A DNA stretch of 43,217 nucleotides from Peptococcaceae bacterium (GCA_017656185.1 JACDOK010000019.1:1-43217); one strand, 5' to 3'. Counted from the first letter of the stretch, positions 14,973 to 23,680 are shown. Program-made: numbers and translations. Notes: generated by a model from the sequence alone, not told the origin.

Positions 14973-17078
14973 ATGAGGAAAATTGGATTTGTATTACTTC
15001 TAACAACATTTCTAACTTTTATATTCTATCATCCTTTACCGGCAAAAGCAGAAGGAATACTTCAAGAAGGTTTTTTAGATATAGATGGGGATCAGACTAA
15101 ACAAATATACATCATACAAAAGAATAATAAGGTATATATACCACTCTGTACAATTGCAAATTGTCTTGGAATTAACACAGAGTGGGATGGGAAAACAAAT
15201 ACGATAACCCTTACCTATCCGAACCAAAGACAAGTAAAGATTAATCTCAAATCAAAAAAATTTTATAAGGAAGCCCTGTGGAATTCCCTTGGTGTCATAG
15301 TCTATGAAGGGACTACCTATGTTTTGAAAGATGATTTAGAGTCTCTTATCGAACGAAAAACGGGCTGGGATGATCAAACCAATACCTTCTATGTTTACAT
15401 GTATGTACATCCACAACAAGGATACTCTGTCTTAAAAGTTCTACCCTATGAAGGGTTTCAAATTAAAAGAAACACGATTTTTTTCAACGTAGAAACATTG
15501 CCTCAAGCATCCTGGAAACTAAACGGGGAGTTACGAGACTTTCGACTAATCAACCATACGAAACAATCTAACATTGAAGAGGTTCAGTATGCTGCTTTTT
15601 ATAAAACAGATGAGGGCTTAAACAATCAATTACTCATTACTCAAAGAAAATTACCAAACGGCGACCAAATAATCTTTATTAAAGGATACGCTCCAAAAGA
15701 AGATCAGGTTTTAGAATACAAAGCAACACCATCTGATCGAATCTATGGCAGTGCCGCTTATCATTATATCGACCACGGTCCCTTACATACGTTATTAGCG
15801 GAAGAACCATACAGGCACCATCAACGTCTAACAATTAAAGCAGGAGAATCGTTAGATCAATGGTATCTTTTTAGCCGAGAAAGCCTGGCTGTCCAAGATA
15901 TTTATATTAAAAGAGCTTGGGAGGTTAGCGAAAATTATCATAAAACCAATACTTGGGTGACGGCAGAAGGTACCCATCGCCGTACCCCTGTGGCGTATCA
16001 AGACAAGAAGAAATACTATAACAAAAACATTAATAACATTAACCTGCAGGCATCCGTACCAATGCTTTTATTGGAAACGCTGCAGGTGAAACATCACCGC
16101 TTGTTAGAAGATGTGGTTCATAATGCAAAATTTACTTTAGTGAAGTGGTTGGGGAGAAATAGATTTTGGCATGCAGGACTTGATGCTGCTTATTTAAACC
16201 GAGCCTATGGACTAGGGCGAAATTATATCGATACGAGGATGTCTGTTGATGCTTCGTTATTTTTAATTCGATATGGCTTAATGTTTGATGATCAGGAAGC
16301 AATCGAAAAAGGCAAACAGTTTAAACAATATTTTTTGATGCTTAAAGAAAAAGGGTTAACCTATCAGTTAAATGGAGGATATTTATATCCTGATTATTTT
16401 TCCGAACGGCAGAAAAAGAAAACATTAGTTTCCTTAAATCATGCATTATATGAAATGAATTATTTATATACTTTATATCACTGGCTGGGAGATGCCGAAG
16501 CCAAACAGTTAGCAGATGAAATGCTGCGATTTATCCATCACAGTGCGAATCGGTGGATTACAGCAAATGGAGATTTCTATTATGCCTTAAGTCCGGAAGG
16601 TAAATATTACGGGAAAGATTATGTAAATATTACTTATATGGATCTTTTTGTAACCCAAAGTATTTTACATTACGCTGGACTGGAAGATCCTGTGATCCAA
16701 CAACTATTTAAGCAAAAAGGAAAGTATCTCGATCAAATAAAATCTCCGTTATATGAATCCCATTTACATATGGATAAGATTTTTCAAACTTTTGATCAAA
16801 AAATAAGTACCAAAGGGGGTCTATTCTTTTCGTATCCTTTGCAAGTTAAAATGGCGGCTGAATATGATTCTGCCTATTTTGCTTATGGTGCCTATCATTG
16901 GATAAAAGGTGCCGAGCGTATCACCTTTAAACAGCAAACTATACCACTTGATCCAAAGAAAAAATATATGGTGATCTTAACTAAAGAAAAATTATATCTT
17001 TTAGATAAACCTATCCAAGAAATTAACGTTAAAGCAGGTGAATTAATCTTTAAAGCAAAGGACAGCAGCATAGAATAG
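14973..17078 (+). CDS. large secreted protein: copper-amine-oxidase-like N-terminal domain plus uncharacterised toroid-like region
   Basis: The 701-residue protein begins with a clear signal peptide (hydrophobic stretch, then PLPAKA before E). Residues about 33-125 look like the Cu_amine_oxidN1 stalk domain, a non-enzymatic wall-associated module (VYIPLCTIANCLGINTEWD, then NTITLTY). A beta-rich middle (about 140-310) follows. About 320-640 is helix-rich with repeated aromatic and His/Asp residues (NRFWHAGLDAAYLNRAYG; NHALYEMNYLYTLYHWLGD; EYDSAYFAYGAYHWIKG), reminiscent of alpha/alpha-toroid glycan-active enzymes such as lyases or C5-epimerases. I cannot name the family. It is the most AT-rich gene here and closes the polysaccharide cassette. 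ATG 14973 follows GAGAGGA by 8 bases. Action on the exported polymer is inference. Confidence 0.75.
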   Translation: MRKIGFVLLLTTFLTFIFYHPLPAKAEGILQEGFLDIDGDQTKQIYIIQKNNKVYIPLCTIANCLGINTEWDGKTNTITLTYPNQRQVKINLKSKKFYKEALWNSLGVIVYEGTTYVLKDDLESLIERKTGWDDQTNTFYVYMYVHPQQGYSVLKVLPYEGFQIKRNTIFFNVETLPQASWKLNGELRDFRLINHTKQSNIEEVQYAAFYKTDEGLNNQLLITQRKLPNGDQIIFIKGYAPKEDQVLEYKATPSDRIYGSAAYHYIDHGPLHTLLAEEPYRHHQRLTIKAGESLDQWYLFSRESLAVQDIYIKRAWEVSENYHKTNTWVTAEGTHRRTPVAYQDKKKYYNKNINNINLQASVPMLLLETLQVKHHRLLEDVVHNAKFTLVKWLGRNRFWHAGLDAAYLNRAYGLGRNYIDTRMSVDASLFLIRYGLMFDDQEAIEKGKQFKQYFLMLKEKGLTYQLNGGYLYPDYFSERQKKKTLVSLNHALYEMNYLYTLYHWLGDAEAKQLADEMLRFIHHSANRWITANGDFYYALSPEGKYYGKDYVNITYMDLFVTQSILHYAGLEDPVIQQLFKQKGKYLDQIKSPLYESHLHMDKIFQTFDQKISTKGGLFFSYPLQVKMAAEYDSAYFAYGAYHWIKGAERITFKQQTIPLDPKKKYMVILTKEKLYLLDKPIQEINVKAGELIFKAKDSSIE

Positions 17079-17125
17079 ATCATTTTTAAAAAACAGGAAA
17101 AGACCATAAAGTGTCGAAAAATGAT
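17079..17125. repeat. 9-bp inverted repeat at the right edge of the AT-rich cassette
   Basis: ATCATTTTT (17079-17087) and AAAAATGAT (17117-17125) are perfect inverted repeats 29 bases apart. They start one base after the stop of the secreted protein gene and end just before the LCP gene. They might form a weak stem-loop or mark a recombination scar; there is no T-run after the second arm. Confidence 0.4.
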
Positions 17126-17144
17126 GTTCTAAGAGGCGATAAAT

Positions 17145-18494
17145 ATGCGTAAACGGTATAGATTGAAAAACGTTTGGCGCTTGGCAGCGGTTTTGGCCGT
17201 TTTCTTTGCCTTGGTCTGGTGCGGCTACCAGGGTTCTTTGTACTTGATGGAATATTTGTTTGGACCGCCGCCGGCTGCTGTGGGGGAAAATTCCGCTGAC
17301 GAAGATCCCAAGGTAGTTTTACCTTCCGAGCGTTTGAATCTTCTGGTTCTAGGTATGGACCGGCGGCAGGGGGAAGAGTTTAACACGCGCTGCGACACTA
17401 TCATGTTCGTCAGTGCCGACCCTAAGAAAAAGCAGGTGGCGGTTTTGTCGATTCCCCGCGACACCCGGGTCAATATCCCCGGGTACGGTTATGACAAGAT
17501 TAATGCCGCCACTGTTTACGGCGGTCCAGAGTTGTTACAACAAACCGTGGAGGAATTCCTGGACCTGCCGGTTGATTATTATGTGGTGACGGACTTTCAG
17601 GGTTTTGAGAATATTGTCGATATCCTCGGCGGCGTGACGATAAATGTGGAACAGCGGATGTATTATGCTGAAGGGCCCAATAATAATGTCGTAGTGGACC
17701 TTTACCCGGGGGAACAGCGGTTGAACGGGAAACAGGCCCTGGGATACGTACGCTATCGTGGTTACGAGTGGGCCGACATTACCCGTACCGAAAAACAGCA
17801 AAAGTTTTTGCGAGCCCTGGCCGGCGAGGTCATGCAGGCGAGCACTATTACGAAAATCCCCAGTTTAATCAAGGAAATAAATAAGTGCGTGGAAACAAAC
17901 CTGAGCTTAAAAGAAATGCTGCGCTGGGGAGCCCTGGCCAGGAACATGGAGCAGTTCGATATGGTAACAGCTACCCTGCCGGGTTATCCCATAACGATAG
18001 ACGGTTTGAGCTATTGGTACCTGGAGCCATCCCGGGCCCATGAAGTGGCGGTGAACCTGATGAACGGGGAAAAGGTGGCTAGTCACATCGAGCCCCCTCC
18101 GCCTAACAGTATTGCCTGGCGTTATATCCGTGAGGCCGAAGAGAAAGAGAAAGAAGCGTCCGGGCAAGACGCTGCTGGTACTGGTACGACCACCGGTGGA
18201 CAGGTCGCTTTGGATAATGCCGCTAAGACTGACAACGGTAACGATAGCCCGCAGCCGCAGGCGGGTTCCGGCAATGACGGTGATGCCGGTCAACCGGAAG
18301 GTGGCGGCGTTATCATAATTGTTGACGAGCCTGCGGGTCCGGAGCAGGATACCGCTGGGGGAACGCAGAATACAGGTGAGGGCACGGATGGTGCGCCGGG
18401 TCAAAGCGGGCCGCAAGGCGACACGGGAACGGCTGCGGAAGGTGAACCTTCTGACACGCTTTTGCCCCAACCCGATACCGTGCAAACGGGTTAA
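17145..18494 (+). CDS. LytR-CpsA-Psr family wall-polymer ligase
   Basis: The 449-residue protein has a short cytoplasmic N-terminus, one membrane segment (about 10-30) and an extracellular LCP domain (about 60-300). Domain landmarks are LLVLGMDRR, RCDTIMFVSAD, the conserved SIPRDTRVNIPGYGYDKINAA and the arginine-rich YVRYRGYEWADITRTEKQQKFL. LCP proteins transfer lipid-linked polymers to peptidoglycan. The final 130 residues are a low-complexity Gly/Thr/Glu/Gln-rich tail, probably disordered. Composition is GC-rich, unlike the cassette to its left, so it belongs to the host backbone, yet it is perfectly placed to attach the cassette product. AGAGGCG precedes the ATG. Confidence 0.9.
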   Translation: MRKRYRLKNVWRLAAVLAVFFALVWCGYQGSLYLMEYLFGPPPAAVGENSADEDPKVVLPSERLNLLVLGMDRRQGEEFNTRCDTIMFVSADPKKKQVAVLSIPRDTRVNIPGYGYDKINAATVYGGPELLQQTVEEFLDLPVDYYVVTDFQGFENIVDILGGVTINVEQRMYYAEGPNNNVVVDLYPGEQRLNGKQALGYVRYRGYEWADITRTEKQQKFLRALAGEVMQASTITKIPSLIKEINKCVETNLSLKEMLRWGALARNMEQFDMVTATLPGYPITIDGLSYWYLEPSRAHEVAVNLMNGEKVASHIEPPPPNSIAWRYIREAEEKEKEASGQDAAGTGTTTGGQVALDNAAKTDNGNDSPQPQAGSGNDGDAGQPEGGGVIIIVDEPAGPEQDTAGGTQNTGEGTDGAPGQSGPQGDTGTAAEGEPSDTLLPQPDTVQTG

Positions 18495-18554
18495 CCGGCC
18501 ATGATGATAGCAGGTGCTCGCCTATCACCTGACGGGCGGGCCTTTATTATACTG

Positions 18555-18642
18555 ACAGGATTAACAAGATGGACAGGATTATATAAGGAACTAGACGCAT
18601 TCCTTTGGGGGTCTTTGGTTTTAGACAGGATGAACAAGAGCA
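18555..18642. repeat. 9-nt tandem repeat family (ACAGGATTA-type), two clusters
   Basis: ACAGGATTA, ACAAGATGG and ACAGGATTA run head to tail at 18555-18581. Two further units (ACAGGATGA, ACAAGAGCA) lie at 18625-18642. The same unit recurs at 23671-23688. The rest of the 278-base spacer between the LCP gene and fabZ (18495-18772) shows a weak hairpin pair (CAGGTG/CACCTG near 18511) but no convincing terminator or promoter. Confidence 0.6.
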
Positions 18643-18772
18643 CTCAGGGTTGAATAAGCGCACATAGGAGCGCTAAAACGGTCGTTGGGAAAACGAATTG
18701 GACATTTGAACTTTTAATTATTCACTGAGTGCTGGGGAACGAAACCCGTCTTTTCAACGCGGAGGGCTGAAA

Positions 18773-19201
18773 ATGCTAGACATTAAGGAAATCAAAAAGA
18801 TCCTACCGCACCGCTACCCCTTTTTGCTGGTGGATAGGATCATAGAACTGGAACCGGGGAAGAGGGCTGTAGGTATCAAGAACGTTACCGCGAACGAGCC
18901 TTTCTTCCAGGGGCATTTCCCGGACTACCCGGTAATGCCCGGCGTGTTGATCCTGGAAGCCCTGGCCCAAGTAGGGGCGGTGGCGGCCCTGAGCATGGCT
19001 ACGTTCAAAGACAAAGTGCCGCTCTTTACCGGTATCGACGGGGCGCGGTTTCGCCGCCAGGTGGTGCCGGGGGATCAGCTGCGCCTGGAAGTTGAGATCA
19101 CACGCCTGCGGGGAAAAATTGGCAAATGCCGTGCAGTGGCCTATGTTGACGAGACCAAAGCGGCAGAAGCCGAGTTAATGTTTGCGGCAGGTGATAAATA
19201 G
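18773..19201 (+). CDS. fabZ: 3-hydroxyacyl-ACP dehydratase FabZ
   Basis: The 142-residue hotdog-fold protein has the FabZ signature: [13 protein letters not shown] at the N-terminus, the catalytic histidine in [21 protein letters not shown] (split about residues 47-66, with the catalytic Glu in LILEALAQ), and a C-terminal strand [17 protein letters not shown]. It dehydrates 3-hydroxyacyl-ACP during fatty-acid elongation. A strong ribosome site (GCGGAGGGC) precedes the ATG. It is alone here rather than beside other fab genes. In diderm bacteria FabZ often neighbours lpx genes, but no lipid A gene is present, so it says nothing about an outer membrane. Confidence 0.95.
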   Translation: MLDIKEIKKILPHRYPFLLVDRIIELEPGKRAVGIKNVTANEPFFQGHFPDYPVMPGVLILEALAQVGAVAALSMATFKDKVPLFTGIDGARFRRQVVPGDQLRLEVEITRLRGKIGKCRAVAYVDETKAAEAELMFAAGDK

Positions 19202-19385
19202 GCCCAGATTACAAAATCCGCATAATAACACGGTAAATGTCATTAATCCTGCTTTTTCCGATTTTATTCAACTATTGTAAGTTGCTTGATATTAAGGTAA
19301 ACTTGGGAATAGCGCGGGATATGCTTGTCTATTATCAGCTAACTAACCAGCATGCAACAGATCCGCATTTGTAGGAGGGAACGTT

Positions 19386-20456
19386 GTGGAGAAGCTGGTG
19401 CTGCCGCTGCTTCTTGCCCTTACGTTGGGCCTGGTGTCGACGCCTTTTGTGATACGCATGGCGCACCGGTGGAACGCAGTGGATTTTCCCGACAGCCGTA
19501 AAGTACACCGGCAGCCTATGCCCCGTCTGGGAGGGCTGGCCGTTTATATCGCCTTTGCTGCTACCCTCTTGCTGACCCAGGATCTTTCCCGGGAAATATA
19601 TGGGTTGCTTCTGGGCGCGACCCTGATCGTGCTGCTGGGTATTCTGGACGATATCCGGGGTATTAGTGCCCGGCAGAAGCTTTTGGGCCAGATTGTGGCC
19701 GCAAGTGCAGTCATTCCCTTCGGCCTGCAGGTTGAGTTTATTACGAACCCCCTGCAGGGCGGGTTGATTACGCTTGGGTTCTGGGGTATCCCGATCACTG
19801 TTTTCTGGTTGGTGTCTGTAACCAACGCCGTTAACCTGGTGGACGGTTTGGACGGCTTGGCGGCCGGTACGGGGGTCATTGCTTCTATTACCCTGGCGGT
19901 CATTGCCTGGATAGAGGGACAGGTTCCGGCGTTTATCCTGGCTTGCATTCTGGCGGCTGCCACTCTGGGATTTTTACCCTATAATTTCCACCCGGCCCGC
20001 GTGTTTCTGGGGGATACCGGATCGATGTTCCTCGGGTTTACGCTTGCTGCCACGGCCGTGCTTGGTTTAACAAAGAGTGCCATGGCCCTGTCGGTAATCA
20101 TTCCGGTGGTTATCCTGGGCATTCCTTTGTTTGATACGGCTTTTGCCGTTCTGCGCCGTTACCGCAAGCGGCGGCCCATATTCTATCCCGACCGGGAGCA
20201 CCTGCATCACAGGTTGTTGATGGCCGGCTTGAGCCACCGGGGAGCCGTGCTGGCGGTTTATACCGTGAATTTGGTATTGGGCGCTAGCGCCGTATTGGTG
20301 ACGATGTTGAGTAGTGACCAGGCAGTGGCGCTGTTGGTGATTGTGGCTTTCGTCTTATTGGTTGTGGCGAACCGTGTTGGCATCCTGGAGGAGCCTTTAC
20401 CGGGGCAGAAGGAAAGCGCCGAAGATTTGGAAGGATACAAACGTACCGGGATGTAG
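19386..20456 (+). CDS. undecaprenyl-phosphate GlcNAc-1-phosphate transferase (WecA/TagO family)
   Basis: The 356-residue polytopic protein belongs to the MraY/WecA/TagO superfamily. Landmarks: FPDSRKVHRQPMPRLGG (about 36-52), the metal-binding DD in LGILDDIRG, NAVNLVDGLDGLAAG, the catalytic FLGDTGSMFLGF, and HLHHRLL near residue 275. The enzyme transfers GlcNAc-1-P from UDP-GlcNAc to undecaprenyl phosphate on the cytoplasmic face, starting wall teichoic acid or related polymers. The neighbouring AT-rich cassette has no initiator of its own, so this may prime it. GTG 19386 follows AGGAGGG by about 7 bases. A hairpin terminator follows. The spacer 19202-19385 has no strong signal. Confidence 0.92.
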   Translation: MEKLVLPLLLALTLGLVSTPFVIRMAHRWNAVDFPDSRKVHRQPMPRLGGLAVYIAFAATLLLTQDLSREIYGLLLGATLIVLLGILDDIRGISARQKLLGQIVAASAVIPFGLQVEFITNPLQGGLITLGFWGIPITVFWLVSVTNAVNLVDGLDGLAAGTGVIASITLAVIAWIEGQVPAFILACILAAATLGFLPYNFHPARVFLGDTGSMFLGFTLAATAVLGLTKSAMALSVIIPVVILGIPLFDTAFAVLRRYRKRRPIFYPDREHLHHRLLMAGLSHRGAVLAVYTVNLVLGASAVLVTMLSSDQAVALLVIVAFVLLVVANRVGILEEPLPGQKESAEDLEGYKRTGM

Positions 20457-20483
20457 GGAGTGTTTTTACCCCCGGTAGATAGC

Positions 20484-20509
20484 CCGTCCGCAAGGACGGT
20501 TATTTTTAT
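20484..20509 (+). terminator. Rho-independent terminator after the WecA/TagO gene
   Basis: CCGTCC (20484-20489) pairs perfectly with GGACGG (20494-20499) around a GCAA tetraloop, followed by TTATTTTTAT. It ends the transcript 28 bases after the stop codon. Confidence 0.8.
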
Positions 20510-20561
20510 ATCTTTCATTGTATTACAGCACCATTAAGGCGCGTTATGGGAGGCATCGCAT

Positions 20562-21431
20562 ATGAAGGTCAGAAAGGCGGTTATCCCGGCCGCGGGATAT
20601 GGCGTAAGGTTCTTGCCCGCTACCAAGGCCCAACCGAAGGAAATGATCCCTATTATCGATAAGCCTACGATTCAATATATCATCGAAGAAATAGTCGACT
20701 CAGGCATTACCGACATTTTGATTATTACCGGTCGTGGTAAACGGGCGATTGAAGACCATTTTGATCGGGCGATGGAACTGGAAATGCATCTCAGCGCCAA
20801 GGGAAAGGAACAAGCCCTGGAACAAGTACGGGCTATCAGCGAAATAGCCAATATTTACTACGTCCGCCAGAAGAACCCCCGGGGTCTGGGACACGCGGTT
20901 TCATTTGCCAGAACTTTTGTAGGTGACGAACCCTTTGCCGTGCTTTTAGGGGATGACGTCGTGCGAAGCGATGTTCCCTGCCTGAAGCAGATGCTTGACG
21001 TGCACGCGCAAACGGGGGGCAGTGTTATTGCCGTGGAAGAAGTACCGGAGGAACATGTCAGCAAGTACGGTGTGATCAAAGGGGTTGAAGTGGAACCGGG
21101 ACTTTACCGCATTGAAGATCTGGTTGAAAAACCGCCTGTGGAACAAGCTCCTTCGCGGATGGCTATAACGGGCCGCTACATTCTTGACCCGCGGATTTTC
21201 ATTATGCTTGAAGAGACAGGTCCCGGAGCGGGTGGGGAGATCCAATTGACTGATGCCTTGCGCAAGCTGGTTGGGGAGCAGCCCCTTTACGGGTACGCTT
21301 TTAAGGGGCGGAGATACGATGTGGGCAGCAGTTTAGGTTACCTCCAGGCTACGGTAGACCTGGCCCTGGAGAGGAACGACCTGCGTGAACCTTTGATGGA
21401 GTACTTACGTGCGCTGGTAACCAGGAAGTAA
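20562..21431 (+). CDS. galU: UTP-glucose-1-phosphate uridylyltransferase
   Basis: The 289-residue nucleotidyltransferase matches GalU/GtaB: IPAAGYGVRFLPATKAQPKEM at the N-terminus (G-X-G-T/V-R nucleotide loop plus catalytic Lys), IIDKPTIQYIIEE, LGHAVSFA, the metal-binding LLGDDVV, and VEKPP near residue 195. It makes UDP-glucose from UTP and glucose-1-phosphate in the cytoplasm. It is followed immediately by a GalE-like epimerase, and a phosphohexomutase lies about 3 kb further on, so hexose-6-P could be channelled to UDP-Glc and UDP-Gal here. GGGAGG precedes the ATG. Confidence 0.94.
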   Translation: MKVRKAVIPAAGYGVRFLPATKAQPKEMIPIIDKPTIQYIIEEIVDSGITDILIITGRGKRAIEDHFDRAMELEMHLSAKGKEQALEQVRAISEIANIYYVRQKNPRGLGHAVSFARTFVGDEPFAVLLGDDVVRSDVPCLKQMLDVHAQTGGSVIAVEEVPEEHVSKYGVIKGVEVEPGLYRIEDLVEKPPVEQAPSRMAITGRYILDPRIFIMLEETGPGAGGEIQLTDALRKLVGEQPLYGYAFKGRRYDVGSSLGYLQATVDLALERNDLREPLMEYLRALVTRK

Positions 21432-21446
21432 GTGAGGGTTTTGTAC

Positions 21447-22352
21447 GTGCGGGTATTGGTAACAGGTGGGGCCGGGTTTATCGGTTCACATATCGTGGAC
21501 GCGCTGCTGGAGAGAGGCGCCGATGTGGCCGTCGTTGATAATCTCAGCCGGGGAAAAAGGGAATTCGTGCCGCGCGCGGTTCGATTCTACGAGGTCGATA
21601 TCAGGCATCCGGATCTCCGGGACGTGCTGGAACATGAAAAACCGGAGGTCGTCATTCACCAGGCAGCGCAGGCCAGTGTCGCCGCTGCCGTAAAAAAGCC
21701 GGCGGCCGATGCCGGGATCAACGTAGTAGGTACCGTTAATCTTCTTGATGCCTGCCGGTTAGCGGGAGTAAGAAAAATTGTATATGCCTCGTCAGCGGCG
21801 GTATATGGCAACCCTAAGTATTTGCCGGTGGACGAAGATCACCCGGTGGCACCTTTGTCGGGATACGGTATTTCAAAGTATGTTCCCGAGATGTACCTTG
21901 CGGTGTACCGGGCCGGGTACGGGTTGGATTATACGGTATTAAGGTATGCCAACGTGTACGGGCCGCGCCAGGACGCCCAGGGCGAAGGCGGGGTCGTGGC
22001 CATTTTTACACGCCGTATCCGGAACGGTGAGGCGGTCGTTATTTTCGGTGACGGAGAGCAAACACGTGATTTTGTGTATGTCGAGGATGTGGTCCGGGCC
22101 AACCTGGCTGCTTTGCATAAGGGCTCCGGTGCCATTTTGAACGTCGGTACCAACATTGCAACTTCAGTAAACAGGTTGTGTGCCATATTGAAAGAAGTGG
22201 CGGGTGATTTTGAAATCTCTTATACTAAACCGCGCCCCGGCGATATCCGGCACAGCACCCTGGATAACCGCCGTATTAGGAATGTGCTGGGGTGGAAGCC
22301 GCAGTATTCTTTACGGCGGGGTATTTTGGAGACGTACCGGGCGGTACGGTAG
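21447..22352 (+). CDS. NAD-dependent sugar-nucleotide epimerase (GalE-like)
   Basis: The 301-residue short-chain dehydrogenase has the Rossmann motif VTGGAGFIGSHIVDALL at the extreme N-terminus, the catalytic Ser/Tyr/Lys set (YASSAAVYGN and SGYGISKYVPE, i.e. YXXXK) and the YANVYGPRQ motif typical of UDP-glucose/UDP-GlcNAc 4-epimerases. GTG 21447 is preferred because TGAGGG lies 8 bases upstream and the protein then starts exactly at the Rossmann strand; an earlier GTG at 21432 follows the galU stop directly. Exact substrate cannot be assigned; the link to galU favours UDP-glucose 4-epimerase. The stop codon lies in the first unit of an 11-nt tandem repeat. Confidence 0.88.
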   Translation: MRVLVTGGAGFIGSHIVDALLERGADVAVVDNLSRGKREFVPRAVRFYEVDIRHPDLRDVLEHEKPEVVIHQAAQASVAAAVKKPAADAGINVVGTVNLLDACRLAGVRKIVYASSAAVYGNPKYLPVDEDHPVAPLSGYGISKYVPEMYLAVYRAGYGLDYTVLRYANVYGPRQDAQGEGGVVAIFTRRIRNGEAVVIFGDGEQTRDFVYVEDVVRANLAALHKGSGAILNVGTNIATSVNRLCAILKEVAGDFEISYTKPRPGDIRHSTLDNRRIRNVLGWKPQYSLRRGILETYRAVR

Positions 22353-22406
22353 AGACACGGTAGTGATACAGTGGAGACACGATAGTGGCACAGTGGCGAT
22401 ACAGTA
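22341..22406. repeat. 11-nt tandem repeat, six units, starting in the galE-like stop codon
   Basis: Six consecutive 11-mers can be read: GCGGTACGGTA, GAGACACGGTA, GTGATACAGTG, GAGACACGATA, GTGGCACAGTG and GCGATACAGTA. The stop codon TAG (22350-22352) is in the junction of units 1 and 2. The array fills the spacer to the MFS gene and overlaps the earliest possible MFS start codons. A related pair occurs in opposite orientation near 37130-37150. Confidence 0.7.
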
Positions 22407-22450
22407 GAATGCATAAGAGATACATGTTACGAAGCAATTACGAATCAAGG

Positions 22451-23680
22451 ATGGATAGAGGAGGCTGGCGAGAAACGAAAAAACTAGCAGAAGATGCTCA
22501 TGAGGGCTACCTACCCGGTAGCCCGGCTTTTTGGCGCGCAGCGGCGGCTCTGACCATTGCGTCATTCATCATATTCGCCAATATATACCAAACCCAGCCC
22601 CTCTTACCTCTTTTCTCGCGGGATTTCGGTGTGTCACCGGCGGTCTCCAGCCTGGCAGTATCAGTGACGATTTTTGCCCTCGGGGGCGGGCTTCTGTTTT
22701 ACGGCCCGCTGTCCGATATGGTAGGTAGAAGACCGGTCATGCTGTGGACGATGGCTTTGTCAGTGGTACCCGCCCTGGCAGCGCCTTTGGTCCACGATTT
22801 TAACCTGCTGCTCGTTATCAGAGTTTTACAGGGGCTTACCCTGGCTGGCCTGCCTTCGGTGGCTATGGCTTATCTGAGTGAAGAGTGTGCGCCCAAAGCC
22901 CTGGGGTTGGGGATAGGACTCTATATAGGGGGCAACAGTGTCGGGGGTATGTGCGGGCGCATCATCAGCGGTGTCGTAGCGGAACATTTCGGTTGGCGGG
23001 CGTCGTTTCTGGTCATGGGCGTCATGGGCCTTGTGGGGGTGGTGGCTTTTTACCTGCTGCTGCCGCCGTCACGGAACTTTAAACCGAAAGCCACCGGTAT
23101 CCGTCCCGCGCTGGCGGGCTATGCCGGGCACCTGCGCAACCCGGTCCTTTTAAAGGCTTTTTTTATCGCCTTTTTCCTTATGTTTACCTTTGTGGGCGTC
23201 TTCAACTATGTAACCTACTTGTTGAGTGCCGAGCCTTATAACCTTTCCCCGTCCTTCCTCGGTTGGTTATTTGTAACTTATGCCGCGGGAACCGTCAGTT
23301 CAGCCGTGGCGGGACGGTTAGTGGATCATTTGGGCGGGCGTCCGGTTATCGCCTGTGGCGTCTGTATCGCCATAGGGGCCCTGGTCTTATTGCACCTGCC
23401 CTTGCTTTGGCAAATAGTAGTGGGACTTTTGGTATTTTGCTGCGGTTTTTTTGCGGCTCACGCGGCCGCCAGTGCCTGGGTGAACGGCCATACTGCGGAG
23501 TCGAAGGCCAGCGCGGCAGGTTTGTACCTTATTTTCTATTATCTCGGCGGGAGTACCGGCAGTACCGCCCTCGGGATATTGTGGGGGTTGTGGGGCTGGG
23601 ACGGCGTCATTGGGGGAGCGCTTGTCGTGCTGCTGGCCGCCCTGGCAGCGGCATTGAGTCTCAAGCATAGACGGGATTAA
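22451..23680 (+). CDS. MFS transporter (YnfM-like, drug/sugar efflux type)
   Basis: The protein (about 409 residues from this start) has 12 hydrophobic segments and the MFS loop 2-3 signature in GPLSDMVGRRPVML. The phrase ASFIIFANIYQTQPLLPLF followed by FGVSPAVSSLAVS is typical of the YnfM/arabinose-efflux branch of proton-driven exporters. The start is uncertain: in-frame ATGs occur at 22409, 22424 and 22451, and earlier ones lie in the 11-nt repeat array, so the latest before the first helix is listed. GAGGAGG sits just downstream of 22451 with no usable in-frame start after it. No regulator is adjacent, and the substrate is unknown. Confidence 0.87.
   Translation: MDRGGWRETKKLAEDAHEGYLPGSPAFWRAAAALTIASFIIFANIYQTQPLLPLFSRDFGVSPAVSSLAVSVTIFALGGGLLFYGPLSDMVGRRPVMLWTMALSVVPALAAPLVHDFNLLLVIRVLQGLTLAGLPSVAMAYLSEECAPKALGLGIGLYIGGNSVGGMCGRIISGVVAEHFGWRASFLVMGVMGLVGVVAFYLLLPPSRNFKPKATGIRPALAGYAGHLRNPVLLKAFFIAFFLMFTFVGVFNYVTYLLSAEPYNLSPSFLGWLFVTYAAGTVSSAVAGRLVDHLGGRPVIACGVCIAIGALVLLHLPLLWQIVVGLLVFCCGFFAAHAAASAWVNGHTAESKASAAGLYLIFYYLGGSTGSTALGILWGLWGWDGVIGGALVVLLAALAAALSLKHRRD

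Noticed and set aside
18511-18532. Terminator after the LCP gene
   Set aside because: CAGGTG/CACCTG can pair but no T-run follows directly, so it is not supported.
18773-19201. fabZ as evidence for lipid A synthesis and an outer membrane
   Set aside because: No lpx genes are present and FabZ is a general fatty-acid enzyme.
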